From Acinetobacter populi (GTDB taxonomy: Bacteria > Pseudomonadota > Gammaproteobacteria > Pseudomonadales > Moraxellaceae): a stretch of DNA of 64,000 nt. Positions 36,050 to 45,301 of the stretch are shown in pieces. The stretch spans positions 235,370 to 299,369 of the forward strand of contig NZ_NEXX01000006.1 of assembly GCF_002174125.1 (NCBI RefSeq), written 5' to 3'. The stretch's first letter is position 1; every line of letters starts with the position of its first letter. A model generated the notes under the pieces. That model did not search any database. It saw nothing but the letters and a program-made list of their open reading frames with translations, and was not told the origin of the DNA. Both the position numbers and the translations under genes were made by a program.

Positions 36050-38122
36050 TTACATATTTTCCGGTAACTTAAAGTCAGTTACAGATTCACGTAAAGCTTC
36101 AGCCATATGCGAAAGTTCAGTCACAGAACGCGCCGCTTCCATAGTAGAGGAAGTAGTCTGCATGGTAATGTCCTGTACCACATTCATGGTTTGCGAGATA
36201 TGACTTGCAGAACCTGCCTGTTCACGCGCAGCATCAGAGATGTTTTGAATCAAGCTTGCCAGTGTACCCGATACGTTTTGGATCTCATCAAGTGCAATAC
36301 CAGCATCTTTGGCAAGCGTTGTACCCCGTACTACCTCGGTGGTGGTTAATTCCATTGATGTCACCGCTTCGTTGGTATCGGCCTGAATGGTTTTTACCAG
36401 CGATTCAATCTGTTTGGTTGCCGTTGCAGAGCGTTCTGCGAGACGTTGTACCTCATCGGCAACCACCGCAAAACCACGACCTGCTTCCCCTGCCATAGAG
36501 GCCTGAATTGCAGCATTCAATGCCAGAATGTTAGTCTGGTCGGCAATATCGTTAATCAGCGAGACGATGTTACCAATTTCCTGAGAAGATTCACCTAGAC
36601 GTTTAATACGTTTTGACGTTTCCTGAATCTGTTCACGAATGGTATCCATCCCTTCAATGGTACGGTTTACCACATTTGCACCATTGGTTGCGATATCAAC
36701 CGAACGTTTCGCCACTTCGGCAGATTCCAGTGAGTTTGCCGATACCTGGTCAATTGAGACTGCCATTTGATTGATCGCAGCAGAGGCCCCCGCAATTTCC
36801 TGCGCATTGTGTTCAGACGCTTCTGATAATTGCATCGTAATGTGTTGGGTTTCCTGCGAGTATTTTGCTACTTCTTCCGATGTCGTGTTGATACGGGAAA
36901 CCAGATCACGTAACTGGTCAATCGCAAAGTTAATCGAATCGGCAATTGCACCGGTAAAGTCTTCGGATACCGTTGCATACGAACGCAAATCACCATCTGC
37001 CAAATCGGCAATTTCATCGAGTAATCGTAAAATCGCATTCTGGTTACGATCATATTCTTCCTGCAAGCCCAATACACGTTGTTGGTCGGCTTTGTTACGC
37101 AGGTTAAGTAATTTATAAACCGCAAATGCTGCTGCCAATACAGTGATGGCCAGTAGAATCGATAACAGGGTGACGTAGGAATGGGTTTCTTCTGCAAGCG
37201 AATTCAAAGTGGCAAGCAATTCGTCAGATGTACTAAATATTTTTGATGACGCCTGACGCACTTCCAGCAATGGTGCAGAGTTGACCAATACATTTACCGC
37301 AGCACTTTTTAAGACTTGATTGTATTCAGTTTGAATACCTTCAAGAATTTGGCGCATTTTGGGATCACCAATACGCTCAACCCCGTTTTCTGCACTACCA
37401 TTGAGCTGGCCATTTAAATAGGTACCGAATGTTTCAGTATCGGTACTAAAGTTATCGGCATATTCAACAGAGTTTTCATTCCCAGTCAATACTGTATTAA
37501 TGGAGCGCAAAATACGTTCGGCCAGATAGACTTGGTTTTTAGCCAAAGCAACTTGTGAAGCAGAATAACCGGCACGTGTCATTTCATCGACCAGCAAGTT
37601 ATATTCGGACTGCATTCCCGGAATGGCTTCGGTAATTTGCAAACCTAAACCTTGTAATGTGCTAATGGTTTTTTGACGTTTTACAATTAAATCAATGTTG
37701 CTATTGGTAGTCTTCCAGTCCGCCACCAGTTTTTCAATTTTGTCATCATTACTGTGAATATTTACCACAGTATCCAAGGATTGATTGAACTGAGCCTGAC
37801 TTTGCTTTAACTCATTGACAATTTTTTCATCACCCTGTACAGCAGCTTCTGCGGATTGTTTCGAGATTTGCTGTGACAGTAAACGTAAGTCTCCAATATT
37901 ACGTGTTAACGTTGTTTCACGACTATTGGACCAAAGCACCGCAAAGAATAAAATAATGGATACCAGCAACGAGACAAATAATAAACCAAGATATCGGATC
38001 GCTTGCTGTCGATCCCCACCAAAGAACGAGGCAAGTTGATCTAATAATTTTCTTGCTTTATTGAATGCAGGATTGGTAGACCGCACCTGATTACTTTTGT
38101 TTTTTCCTAGACCCAAGCCCAT
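36050..38122 (-). CDS. pilJ: PilJ methyl-accepting chemoreceptor for twitching
   Basis: PilJ is the inner-membrane receptor feeding signals to ChpA. The 690-residue protein has a short N-terminal cytoplasmic tail and a first helix (about 44-66, [20 protein letters not shown]). A large periplasmic sensor region (about 67-310) of PilJ type follows, then a second helix (about 316-338), a HAMP-like region and a long signalling coiled coil. The receptor tip reads [43 protein letters not shown], the hallmark of the class; the A-Q-A-S-M wording is PilJ-like. It lies 46 bases after pilI in the operon pilG-H-I-J-chpA. Confidence 0.96.
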   Translation of the reverse strand: MGLGLGKNKSNQVRSTNPAFNKARKLLDQLASFFGGDRQQAIRYLGLLFVSLLVSIILFFAVLWSNSRETTLTRNIGDLRLLSQQISKQSAEAAVQGDEKIVNELKQSQAQFNQSLDTVVNIHSNDDKIEKLVADWKTTNSNIDLIVKRQKTISTLQGLGLQITEAIPGMQSEYNLLVDEMTRAGYSASQVALAKNQVYLAERILRSINTVLTGNENSVEYADNFSTDTETFGTYLNGQLNGSAENGVERIGDPKMRQILEGIQTEYNQVLKSAAVNVLVNSAPLLEVRQASSKIFSTSDELLATLNSLAEETHSYVTLLSILLAITVLAAAFAVYKLLNLRNKADQQRVLGLQEEYDRNQNAILRLLDEIADLADGDLRSYATVSEDFTGAIADSINFAIDQLRDLVSRINTTSEEVAKYSQETQHITMQLSEASEHNAQEIAGASAAINQMAVSIDQVSANSLESAEVAKRSVDIATNGANVVNRTIEGMDTIREQIQETSKRIKRLGESSQEIGNIVSLINDIADQTNILALNAAIQASMAGEAGRGFAVVADEVQRLAERSATATKQIESLVKTIQADTNEAVTSMELTTTEVVRGTTLAKDAGIALDEIQNVSGTLASLIQNISDAAREQAGSASHISQTMNVVQDITMQTTSSTMEAARSVTELSHMAEALRESVTDFKLPENM

Positions 38123-38168
38123 GCAAGCTCTCCCCTAAATACCTAATAATTTAGCAAAACTGCTATGA

Positions 38169-38693
38169 CTATAATGATGGATTCATAAAACTTTGACTAT
38201 TTAACAAATCTCTTAGCATAAACACATGCCAAGGTTTGTTCTGATGAATAAAATACCCCTGACAGAATTGATTGAGATACTCCGACAGTTCATCAGATTT
38301 TTTAAAATAGCTTTGCGTATTAAAATGCTGGATACCAAAGACTTGATCGACAATGACCCCGCAATAATGTTCTGGATGAGACAAACATAAAATTTTACTG
38401 GTCGGTTTGATCTCTGTTGCAGAATTTGAAATAAACGCCGATAAATCTGTAATCGAGAGTAATCTTCCGCGCAGATTGGCAACACCACAAGACCAGACTT
38501 TGGTTCTTGGAATGGGTGTCCACTCCGGCAGATAAATCACTTCGGCAACATCCCCTAGCGGTGCAACAAAATATTTACCCAATATCTCAAATGCAACACC
38601 GGACCATCTGGATTCTGAATCGATCAGGCTTACTTGTCTTTTTTTGCCACGATCTGCCAGCCGCAGCAGTTCAATAAATCCTTTAGCTGCCAT
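38169..38693 (-). CDS. pilI: PilI CheW-like coupling protein
   Basis: This 174-residue CheW-domain protein links PilJ to ChpA. The conserved parts are GVAFEILGKYFVAPLGDVAEVIYLP, the WSCGVANLRGRLLSITDLSAFI loop that binds receptor and kinase, and CGVIVDQVFGIQHF. It starts 3 bases after the pilH stop, so translation is coupled within the operon. The C-terminal 35 residues (YFIHQNKPWHVFMLRDLLNS) complete the fold. Confidence 0.93.
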   Translation of the reverse strand: MAAKGFIELLRLADRGKKRQVSLIDSESRWSGVAFEILGKYFVAPLGDVAEVIYLPEWTPIPRTKVWSCGVANLRGRLLSITDLSAFISNSATEIKPTSKILCLSHPEHYCGVIVDQVFGIQHFNTQSYFKKSDELSEYLNQFCQGYFIHQNKPWHVFMLRDLLNSQSFMNPSL

Positions 38694-38696
38694 AAT

Positions 38697-39065
38697 TTAT
38701 TTCACATGCAAATAGCTATTGATGGTTTCAATCAATTTGGTTTCATCTACAGGTTTGACCAGATAATCCTTGGCACCCTGGCGTTTTCCCCATAGACGAT
38801 CTGTGGCCTGATCCTTGGTACTGACAATAACCACTGGAATATGCTTGGTCTCCGGCGCCCGGGTAATTTGACGGGTTGCCTGAAATCCATTCACACCCGG
38901 CATCACCACATCCATAAGAATCAGATCGGGTTGTTCGGTTTTTGCGAGGGTGACACCATCTGCACCATTGGTGGCTTCAATCGTGCTAAAACCATGTTTG
39001 CTTAAAATTTCTTTAAAACGAAATGTCTCGGTTGGAGAATCATCAATAATTAAGATGCTAGCCAT
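38697..39065 (-). CDS. pilH: PilH CheY-like response regulator
   Basis: This 122-residue single receiver domain would act as the output or phosphate sink of ChpA on pilus retraction. It has the acidic pair IIDDS at residues 8-10, phospho-Asp52 in LILMDVVMPGVNGF, the Ser/Thr in VVIVSTKD and Lys104 in DYLVKP. It lies 43 bases after pilG and 3 bases before pilI. In P. aeruginosa PilG promotes extension and PilH dampens signalling; the same division is presumed here. Confidence 0.94.
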   Translation of the reverse strand: MASILIIDDSPTETFRFKEILSKHGFSTIEATNGADGVTLAKTEQPDLILMDVVMPGVNGFQATRQITRAPETKHIPVVIVSTKDQATDRLWGKRQGAKDYLVKPVDETKLIETINSYLHVK

Positions 39066-39108
39066 ACAAAAATCCTATTTTAAATCGTATAAACGCCTGT
39101 TCTTGTAC

Positions 39109-39501
39109 TTACAGTGCTACATGATTCTTAATTGCTTCAAATAACTCTTCTTTACTAAACGGTTTCGTCAGATACTGTTCCGAGCCCACAATCTTGCCTT
39201 TTGCCTGATCAAACAGACCATCCTTACTGGACAGCATAATCACGGGAATATTCTGATAATTTTGATTATTCTTAATCAAGGCACAAGTCTGATAACCATC
39301 TAGCCTTGGCATCATGATGTCTGCAAAAATAATATCCGGATTGGTTTCGGCAATTTTTGCCAAGGCATCAAAACCGTCAATTGCAGTTACAACCTGACAC
39401 CCCTCACGTTGCAACAATGTTTCCGCAGTTCGACGAATCGTTTTTGAATCGTCAATAATCATTACTTTTAAATTGCGAAGTTTTTCTTCCATTTTACTCA
39501 T
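39109..39501 (-). CDS. pilG: PilG CheY-like response regulator
   Basis: This 130-residue receiver is the first gene of the Pil-Chp operon. Its N-terminus MSKMEEKLRNLKVMIIDDSKTIRRTAETLL is typical of PilG. Phospho-Asp61 lies in IIFADIMMPRLDGYQ, and Lys113 in YLTKPF. In other species PilG acts with the pilus-extension machinery and, in Pseudomonas, with cAMP production through CyaB. A perfect CRP/Vfr-type palindrome lies about 115-135 bases upstream of the start codon. Confidence 0.95.
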   Translation of the reverse strand: MSKMEEKLRNLKVMIIDDSKTIRRTAETLLQREGCQVVTAIDGFDALAKIAETNPDIIFADIMMPRLDGYQTCALIKNNQNYQNIPVIMLSSKDGLFDQAKGKIVGSEQYLTKPFSKEELFEAIKNHVAL

Positions 39502-39615
39502 GATCCCAAAAACAAATTCATATCGTATTTAATACAACGACACTACATTTTATTATTCATTTTTAACATAGATACCCCGCTTTTCCAATCAAACTTTGCC
39601 AATTCATAAAAAATA

Positions 39616-39637
39616 TATTGTGATGTAAATCACAATA
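39616..39637. promoter_or_regulatory. Perfect CRP/Vfr-type palindrome upstream of pilG
   Basis: The core TGTGA-N6-TCACA is exact, and the symmetry extends to 9-base arms (TATTGTGAT and ATCACAATA) around a 4-base centre. It is the sole strong operator candidate in the gap between apaH's stop and pilG. Activation of pilGHIJ-chpA by a cAMP-bound CRP/Vfr protein is the natural reading, since it lies upstream of pilG and downstream of apaH. Confidence 0.8.
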
Positions 39638-39653
39638 AAATCAATTAATATGC

Positions 39654-40505
39654 TTAGACTAAAGGATTAAAAATTGAGTATTTTTGTCGAGTATTGATTT
39701 CATAGGCAACTAGCTTTCCGCCCCAGACACAACCGCCATCCAGCGCAACAATATGCGGATGAATTTCTTTGGCCTCTAATGCTGCCCAGTGTCCAAATAA
39801 TATGTCATTCGTTTTTGCAATCTGACTCTCAAATGCAAACCAAGGTTTAAACCCTTGTGGCATTGGATCATCCAAACTTTCCTTAAAGTCAAAATCCAGA
39901 TGTCCGGCCTGATCAATAATCCGCATCCGGGTTAAATAATTGACAATCACACGTAATCGTTCATTCCCTTTTAAATCATCAGACCAGATATCTGGTTTTG
40001 CACCAAACATCTCAAACAGAAAATGGTCCAGTGTCTCCAGATCTGACTGCAATACTTGCTCAACTTCCTTGGCATATTGTCTGACTTGAGCCAATGACCA
40101 AATATGTGGAATACCGGCATGGGTTAGCACCGTATTTTCATTAATTTCAATCAATAGAGGTTGATGACGTAACCAGTCAATCAAATCACTGCCATCAATG
40201 GCCTCAAAAATAGGCTGAGTATGATCTTTTTCCTTGATTTTTTTAAAGCCACGACCCGTCGCAATCAGGGTTAAATCATGATTACCCAGGACTGTTGCAG
40301 CCGCACCCTGATCACACAGTTTTTTGACAAAACGCAGGCAAGAAAGTGAATCCTCCCCTCTTGCCACTAAATCCCCAGCAAAATAAATAAAATCCTGTGC
40401 CGAATCAAACTGAATTTCTTTGAGTAAAGCTTTAAGTGCAGCAAAACAACCTTGTAAATCACCAATCACATAGTTGTGACGATTTTTTTTAACATCAGTG
40501 TTCAT
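39654..40505 (-). CDS. apaH: Bis(5'-nucleosyl)-tetraphosphatase, symmetrical (ApaH)
   Basis: ApaH cleaves diadenosine tetraphosphate into two ADP and removes Np4-type RNA caps. This 283-residue metallophosphatase has the metal-binding blocks GDLQGC, FAGDLVARGEDS, LGNHD and VLTHAGI, with the ApaH-type end FGHWAALEA...ALDGGCVWGGKLVAYEI. Its ATG directly abuts the rsmA stop codon, so translation is coupled. The operon order pdxA-rsmA-apaH resembles that of E. coli but lacks apaG. Confidence 0.95.
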   Translation of the reverse strand: MNTDVKKNRHNYVIGDLQGCFAALKALLKEIQFDSAQDFIYFAGDLVARGEDSLSCLRFVKKLCDQGAAATVLGNHDLTLIATGRGFKKIKEKDHTQPIFEAIDGSDLIDWLRHQPLLIEINENTVLTHAGIPHIWSLAQVRQYAKEVEQVLQSDLETLDHFLFEMFGAKPDIWSDDLKGNERLRVIVNYLTRMRIIDQAGHLDFDFKESLDDPMPQGFKPWFAFESQIAKTNDILFGHWAALEAKEIHPHIVALDGGCVWGGKLVAYEINTRQKYSIFNPLV

Positions 40506-41321
40506 CTAAAATAACTCTATACATGCATCAGATAAGGCAACAAATTGCGTCAAAGACAAAGTTTCTGGTCGTGCCATCGGATCAACGCCAGCCTGTGCAA
40601 AACCCGCTTCATCCAGTTTACCTTTTAAGCTATTACGCAAAGTTTTACGACGCTGGGTAAACACATGTGCAACCAGTGCTGCCAGATTTTTCTCACTTTT
40701 CGCAATGATTGGTTTATCCAGATAAGGTACCAAACGAAATACTGCGCTGGTCACTTTGGGCGGCGGATTAAATGCACCTGCCGGCACTTCAAATAAATAG
40801 GTTGCCTTACAATAATACTGCAACATGACAGAAAGACGACCATACTCTTTGCTGTTCGGTGCCGCGGTAATACGTTCTACCACCTCTTTTTGCAGCATAA
40901 AGTGCATGTCCTCGACCACTTTACCCTGTTGTACCAGATGAAAAAGCAAAGGCGTAGAAATGTTATAAGGCAGGTTTCCAACCACGCGCAAAGGCTTTTC
41001 TGTTGCCAGACTGGAAAAATCAAACTTTAGCGCATCCGCTTCAACAATCGTGAGACGTTCAGGATGTGGTACGCGATTCGGCAGACCCGCAGCCAAGTCA
41101 CGATCCAGTTCAACCACTGTCAAATGATCAACTTCTGCAATCAGCGGTGACGTTAATGCTGCCAGACCCGGTCCAATTTCCACCACGTTATCATCACGTC
41201 GTGGATTGACTGCACGTACAATTTTTTCGATCACACGCTGATCATGCAAGAAGTTCTGACCAAAGCGTTTTCGCGCCTGATGCCCTTCGTCTTTTGGGTT
41301 TAGGGCATTAATTTGATACAT
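40506..41321 (-). CDS. rsmA: 16S rRNA dimethyladenosine methyltransferase (KsgA)
   Basis: RsmA (KsgA) dimethylates two adjacent adenosines near the 3' end of 16S rRNA late in small-subunit assembly. The 271-residue length is normal. The SAM-binding motif is [13 protein letters not shown], the catalytic motif is NLPYNIS, and the N-terminal [18 protein letters not shown] and C-terminal [21 protein letters not shown] segment ([15 protein letters not shown]) are characteristic. It sits between pdxA and apaH in one operon with gaps of 37 and 0 bases. Confidence 0.97.
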   Translation of the reverse strand: MYQINALNPKDEGHQARKRFGQNFLHDQRVIEKIVRAVNPRRDDNVVEIGPGLAALTSPLIAEVDHLTVVELDRDLAAGLPNRVPHPERLTIVEADALKFDFSSLATEKPLRVVGNLPYNISTPLLFHLVQQGKVVEDMHFMLQKEVVERITAAPNSKEYGRLSVMLQYYCKATYLFEVPAGAFNPPPKVTSAVFRLVPYLDKPIIAKSEKNLAALVAHVFTQRRKTLRNSLKGKLDEAGFAQAGVDPMARPETLSLTQFVALSDACIELF

Positions 41322-41358
41322 GCAATTCTTCCTAATGGTTTATTCAATGTTCTAAAAT

Positions 41359-42339
41359 CTATGCAGACTGTGCCATGTGTAAGGCAAGATCGGTTGCGAC
41401 CATCAAACTTGAGCTTTTTGCCAGTCCTGTTCCAGCCAGACTCAAGGCAGTACCATGATCGACTGAGGTACGAATAAAAGGTAAACCCAGTGTAATATTG
41501 ATCGCTTCACCAAAGCCCTGTGATTTTAACACAGGCAGGCCCTGATCGTGATACATCGCCAATACTGCATCGGCATGCTGCAAATGCTCAGGGGTAAATA
41601 AGGTGTCCGCCGGCATCGCATCACTGATGTTTATGCCTTGCTGTTGATAGCGATGCAATACAGGATTAATCACCTTGATTTCTTCATCACCCAGATAACC
41701 ACCCTCACCGGCATGCGGGTTTAAACCACAAACCAAAATTCTCGGATCGGCAATTTTAAATTTGCTTTGCAAATCATGAATTAATATATCAATCACCTGA
41801 GTTAGTCGCTGTTCGGTAATGGCATCCGCCACTTTACGCAGTGGCAAATGTGTCGTCGCCAAAGCAACCCGTAAATTCTTGGTGGCAAGCATCATCACCA
41901 CACGGGCAACACCAGCTTTTTCCTGAAAGAATTCGGTATGTCCACTAAATGCCAGACCTGCATCATTGATGACCGATTTTTGTACTGGTGCAGTCACGAT
42001 CCCGGCACTTTGTTGCTGTAATGCCTTCTCTGCTGCAAAATCAAGTTGACGAATCACATAGTCGGCATTACCTGCATCGAGTTGTCCAAGTGTTACCGCG
42101 ACATTTAATGGAATATGCTGCACATATAATTGCCCAGCAGCACTTGGCTCGGTTTGTCCGAAATAGTCAACCAATTCTACCGCTTTGGCCAATCGTTCGG
42201 CACGTTGTTGTAATAATTGTCGATCTGCCAACACCACAATCGGTCGCTGATCAACACGCTCTGCCAGATCAAGGCAAATATCAGGACCTATTCCGGCAGG
42301 TTCACCACTGGTGACATATAAAGGCAGTTTTGCATTCAT
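41359..42339 (-). CDS. pdxA: 4-hydroxythreonine-4-phosphate dehydrogenase
   Basis: PdxA oxidises 4-phosphohydroxy-L-threonine on the deoxyxylulose-dependent path to pyridoxal phosphate. This 326-residue enzyme has SGEPAGIGPDICLDLA at the start, TAPVQKSVIN, the metal/substrate motif FSGHTEFF, CGLNPHAGEGGYLGDEE, MYHDQGL and the NAD-binding end TSVDHGTALSLAGTGLA. The start MNAKLPLYVTSGEP is canonical. It is the first gene of the pdxA-rsmA-apaH unit. Confidence 0.97.
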   Translation of the reverse strand: MNAKLPLYVTSGEPAGIGPDICLDLAERVDQRPIVVLADRQLLQQRAERLAKAVELVDYFGQTEPSAAGQLYVQHIPLNVAVTLGQLDAGNADYVIRQLDFAAEKALQQQSAGIVTAPVQKSVINDAGLAFSGHTEFFQEKAGVARVVMMLATKNLRVALATTHLPLRKVADAITEQRLTQVIDILIHDLQSKFKIADPRILVCGLNPHAGEGGYLGDEEIKVINPVLHRYQQQGINISDAMPADTLFTPEHLQHADAVLAMYHDQGLPVLKSQGFGEAINITLGLPFIRTSVDHGTALSLAGTGLAKSSSLMVATDLALHMAQSA

Positions 42340-42410
42340 CGTATTTCAATTTATTCAGGATATTGTAGTATTGTCGCAAGAATTACAGCAAAGCTAAAGT
42401 TTTTCTCTCC

Positions 42411-43280
42411 ATGTTTGATCAAGTACTTGCTATTCCTTATCAAAAAATCTCGCTCGACAATGATATTAACATCATGATCAAGCGACTTGATCTGATTCAT
42501 CCCCATATTTCCGGTAATAAATATTTTAAACTCAAATATAATTTGCTGGCTGCCAGACAGCTAGGATATAACCAGCTCTTGAGTTTTGGCGGTGCATATT
42601 CTAATCATATTTTTGCGCTTGCCCATGCTGCACATGAATATGGCTTTCACAGTATCGGGGTGATTCGAGGACAAGAATTACAGCATCAAAACTTAAATGC
42701 CACTTTAGCAACTGCAAAAAATTTGGGCATGCAACTGGACTTTATCTCGCGGCAGGATTATCGACTAAAACATACACCCGAATTTTTACAACAATTACAA
42801 CAGCGTTATCCCGACACCTATATCATTCCCGAAGGCGGAAGCAATGCTTTGGCTGTTCAAGGCTGTGAGGAAATTTTAACTGAGTATGATCGGGAAAATT
42901 TTGATGTGATTTGCTGTGCAGTAGGAACAGGCGGCACAATTTCTGGCTTAATCAATCGCAGTTCTGCACAGCAACATGTGATTGGATTTTGTGCATTAAA
43001 AGGTGATTTTTTAACAACAGAAATCCAGCAATGGACCACGAAAAATAACTGGTCTATTTATTCTGAAGAAACTTTTGGCGGATATGGCAAATTTAACCCC
43101 GAACTGACAGATTTTATTGCCACAATCCAACAGCAATACGATGTGCCATTGGAACCCATTTATACTGGCAAGGCATTCTACCAGCTCTACAAGCTGATAC
43201 AGGATAATTATTTTCCTGCATCAACCCGAATTTTATTTATTCATACTGGTGGCTTACAAGCTTTTGCCGCAAGTCATTAA
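42411..43280 (+). CDS. ACC deaminase/D-cysteine desulfhydrase family PLP enzyme
   Basis: This 289-residue protein is a fold-type II PLP enzyme. The PLP lysine lies in HISGNKYFKLKYNL, followed by LLSFGGAYSNHIFALAHAAHEYG and the phosphate-binding CCAVGTGGTISGLI. These are shared by 1-aminocyclopropane-1-carboxylate deaminases and D-cysteine desulfhydrases, and many short bacterial members act as D-cysteine desulfhydrases; the sequence alone does not settle the substrate. It ends 4 bases into the stop region of the convergent DUF4870-like gene. No operon partners are apparent. Confidence 0.85.
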   Translation: MFDQVLAIPYQKISLDNDINIMIKRLDLIHPHISGNKYFKLKYNLLAARQLGYNQLLSFGGAYSNHIFALAHAAHEYGFHSIGVIRGQELQHQNLNATLATAKNLGMQLDFISRQDYRLKHTPEFLQQLQQRYPDTYIIPEGGSNALAVQGCEEILTEYDRENFDVICCAVGTGGTISGLINRSSAQQHVIGFCALKGDFLTTEIQQWTTKNNWSIYSEETFGGYGKFNPELTDFIATIQQQYDVPLEPIYTGKAFYQLYKLIQDNYFPASTRILFIHTGGLQAFAASH

Positions 43281-43648
43281 AACCAGCCATTACCAATTGG
43301 CTTATTGTCCAAAAATACAATCAAGCCTTTTACAATACGGTAAATAAACCAGATACTGACGGCTGCAAGCACCAGATAACCAATTAAAATCAGCATTAAG
43401 ACAAAACCAATAATACAGCCCAGCAAAGTGTACCAAAAAGTTTTGATTTGCCAGTCAAAATGGCTTTGTAACCATGTTCCCTGCACTTCTTCACGTTTAA
43501 TATAATTCATGATAATAGCGACAATGCTGGTAATTCCCACCAAAATACTGATCGCATAGAGAATATAGATCACCAATGTATATTGTCGCAATGATTCATT
43601 ATTGGAAAAATCAGGGCTAGTCTGAGTTGAGTTATTATGAATATCCAT
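43277..43648 (-). CDS. DUF4870-like membrane protein
   Basis: This 123-residue protein has a polar start (MDIHNNSTQTSPDFSNNE) and three hydrophobic helices (about residues 26-46, 72-90, 91-108). The middle piece GTWLQSHFDWQIKTFWYTLLGCIIG and the closing YRIVKGLIVFLDNKPIG are typical of the DUF4870/Tic20-like family of unknown role. It is convergent with the ACC-deaminase-like gene, overlapping by 4 bases. Confidence 0.78.
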   Translation of the reverse strand: MDIHNNSTQTSPDFSNNESLRQYTLVIYILYAISILVGITSIVAIIMNYIKREEVQGTWLQSHFDWQIKTFWYTLLGCIIGFVLMLILIGYLVLAAVSIWFIYRIVKGLIVFLDNKPIGNGWF

Positions 43649-43766
43649 AAAATGTCTCTTTCTATTTAAGAATAATTATCATTTTTTATAACATACCTCG
43701 ATATGATTTTCTACACTTTCATGTCAAGGAACCGTATAATTTAGCGTTTTATCCTGCGAGCTCGGC

Positions 43767-44963
43767 ATGTCTAACACTTTTTTTGATGTCATTATCGTTG
43801 GTGCGGGTGCAGCCGGATTGATGTGTGCCGCACAGGCAGGCAAACGGGGACGCAAAGTTTTAGTGCTGGAAAAAGCCAATAAAATCGGTAAAAAAATTCT
43901 GATGTCGGGTGGTGGAAAATGTAATTTTACCAATCTCTCGGTCGAACCGGAAAATTATATTTGTCACAATCCGCATTTTGTTATTTCTGCCTTATCCCGT
44001 TATACAAACTGGGATTTTATCGGCATGGTTTGCGATTATAACATTGCTTATGAAGAACGTGATTTGGGCAAACTATTTACCCTTGATGGTGCAAAACATA
44101 TTTTGGAGATGCTACTGGATCAATGTCAGCAAACGCAAAATGTTGATATTCATGCACACACCGAAGTACAACAGGTTGAAAAATTAGACGCTTATTTTCA
44201 GATCAGCAGTAATCGCGGTCAATTTCAATGTGAATCACTGGTGATTGCCAGTGGTGGTTTATCCATTCCAAGTTTGGGCGGTTCTGGTATCGGCTATCAA
44301 ATTGCAAAACAGTTTGGACATCATGTCTATGCAACGCGGGCAGGTCTGGTGCCATTTACCTTTAGTGATCAATTTAAAGAAACCACGGCAAAACTCAGTG
44401 GTAATGCGATTGATGTAACCTTGAGTAATGATCAAACCAGTTTTAATGAAGCCATGCTCTTTACCCATCGTGGTCTAAGCGGCCCCAGCAGTTTACAACT
44501 GTCCAATTATTGGGATGTTGGACAAGCCTTTCAGATTAACTTTCTCCCCCAACTGGATGTCATAGATTTTTTACTGCAAAAAAAACAGCAACAACCAAAA
44601 GTTTTATTGCGAACTTTATTGAATGAGTTCTTACCCAAAAGTGTGGTGCTGGAATTACAGCACTGGATTTGGCAAAAATATAGTGAAACACACATTGGTC
44701 AACTGAGTGATGCGATTTTGCAGGACATTGCCGGACAACTACAGGACTTTACTGTCAAGCCATCTGGCACAGAAGGTTACCGTACTGCCGAAGTTACTTT
44801 AGGTGGTGTAAATACCGATGAAGTATCCTCAAAAACCATGCAAAGTAAAAAACAACACGGCTTATATTTTATTGGCGAAGTACTAGATGTCACAGGACAT
44901 TTGGGTGGCTATAACTTTCAGTGGGCATGGTCATCAGGATTTGTTGCAGGTGAAGTCGTCTAG
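43767..44963 (+). CDS. YhiN/HI0933-family FAD-dependent oxidoreductase
   Basis: This 398-residue flavoprotein belongs to the HI0933/YhiN family. The FAD-binding N-terminus is VIIVGAGAAGLMCAAQAGKRGRKVLVLEKANKIGKKILMSGGGKCNFTN, with GGLSIPSLGGSGIGYQIAKQFGH in the middle, and the C-terminal YFIGEVLDVTGHLGGYNFQWAWSSG closes the FAD site. The biochemical reaction of the family is not established. It is transcribed alone, opposite the DUF4870-like gene. Confidence 0.92.
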   Translation: MSNTFFDVIIVGAGAAGLMCAAQAGKRGRKVLVLEKANKIGKKILMSGGGKCNFTNLSVEPENYICHNPHFVISALSRYTNWDFIGMVCDYNIAYEERDLGKLFTLDGAKHILEMLLDQCQQTQNVDIHAHTEVQQVEKLDAYFQISSNRGQFQCESLVIASGGLSIPSLGGSGIGYQIAKQFGHHVYATRAGLVPFTFSDQFKETTAKLSGNAIDVTLSNDQTSFNEAMLFTHRGLSGPSSLQLSNYWDVGQAFQINFLPQLDVIDFLLQKKQQQPKVLLRTLLNEFLPKSVVLELQHWIWQKYSETHIGQLSDAILQDIAGQLQDFTVKPSGTEGYRTAEVTLGGVNTDEVSSKTMQSKKQHGLYFIGEVLDVTGHLGGYNFQWAWSSGFVAGEVV

Positions 44964-44970
44964 CCTTTCA

Positions 44971-45117
44971 TCAGCTTTTTGCATTTTCAATGAAGCTTTC
45001 TTCCTGCTCCTGTTCTGTATCACGGTAGAACACAAATTTTATGGCAGAACCGATAAAAAAGATCATTGTCCCGACAATCAATGCTGGGATAAATTTCACA
45101 TTTGGACGATATTTCAT
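44971..45117 (-). CDS. Small membrane protein, 48 residues
   Basis: This short frame has one hydrophobic helix (FIPALIVGTMIFFIGSAI) between a basic N-terminus (MKYRPNVK) and an acidic, Glu/Gln-rich C-terminus (DTEQEQEES). The charge distribution suggests a single-pass inner-membrane peptide. A GAG-containing ribosome site precedes the ATG at 45117. I do not recognise the family. It ends 7 bases from the stop of the convergent YhiN-like gene. Confidence 0.6.
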   Translation of the reverse strand: MKYRPNVKFIPALIVGTMIFFIGSAIKFVFYRDTEQEQEESFIENAKS

Positions 45118-45241
45118 GCCAACTCTCACAATTTAATGAATAGTTAATTATTTTAAATATTTGATCAAATTTTATTCTTATAAATTGTCTGACAAGTTAC
45201 ATAACAATATATTTAAGCCACGATCACCTTGAAGAAACAAT

Positions 45242-45263
45242 AAAAGCCACCGAAGTGGCTTTT
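45242..45263. terminator. Terminator after the mechanosensitive-channel-type gene
   Basis: The stem AAAAGCCAC/GTGGCTTTT encloses a CGAA loop on the plus strand (TTCG on the minus strand). It acts in both orientations, chiefly for the minus-strand gene ending at 45302. Confidence 0.82.
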
Positions 45264-45301
45264 ATCTCAACACTTAAATCTATTGATTTTAAGCGTAGGG
45301 A

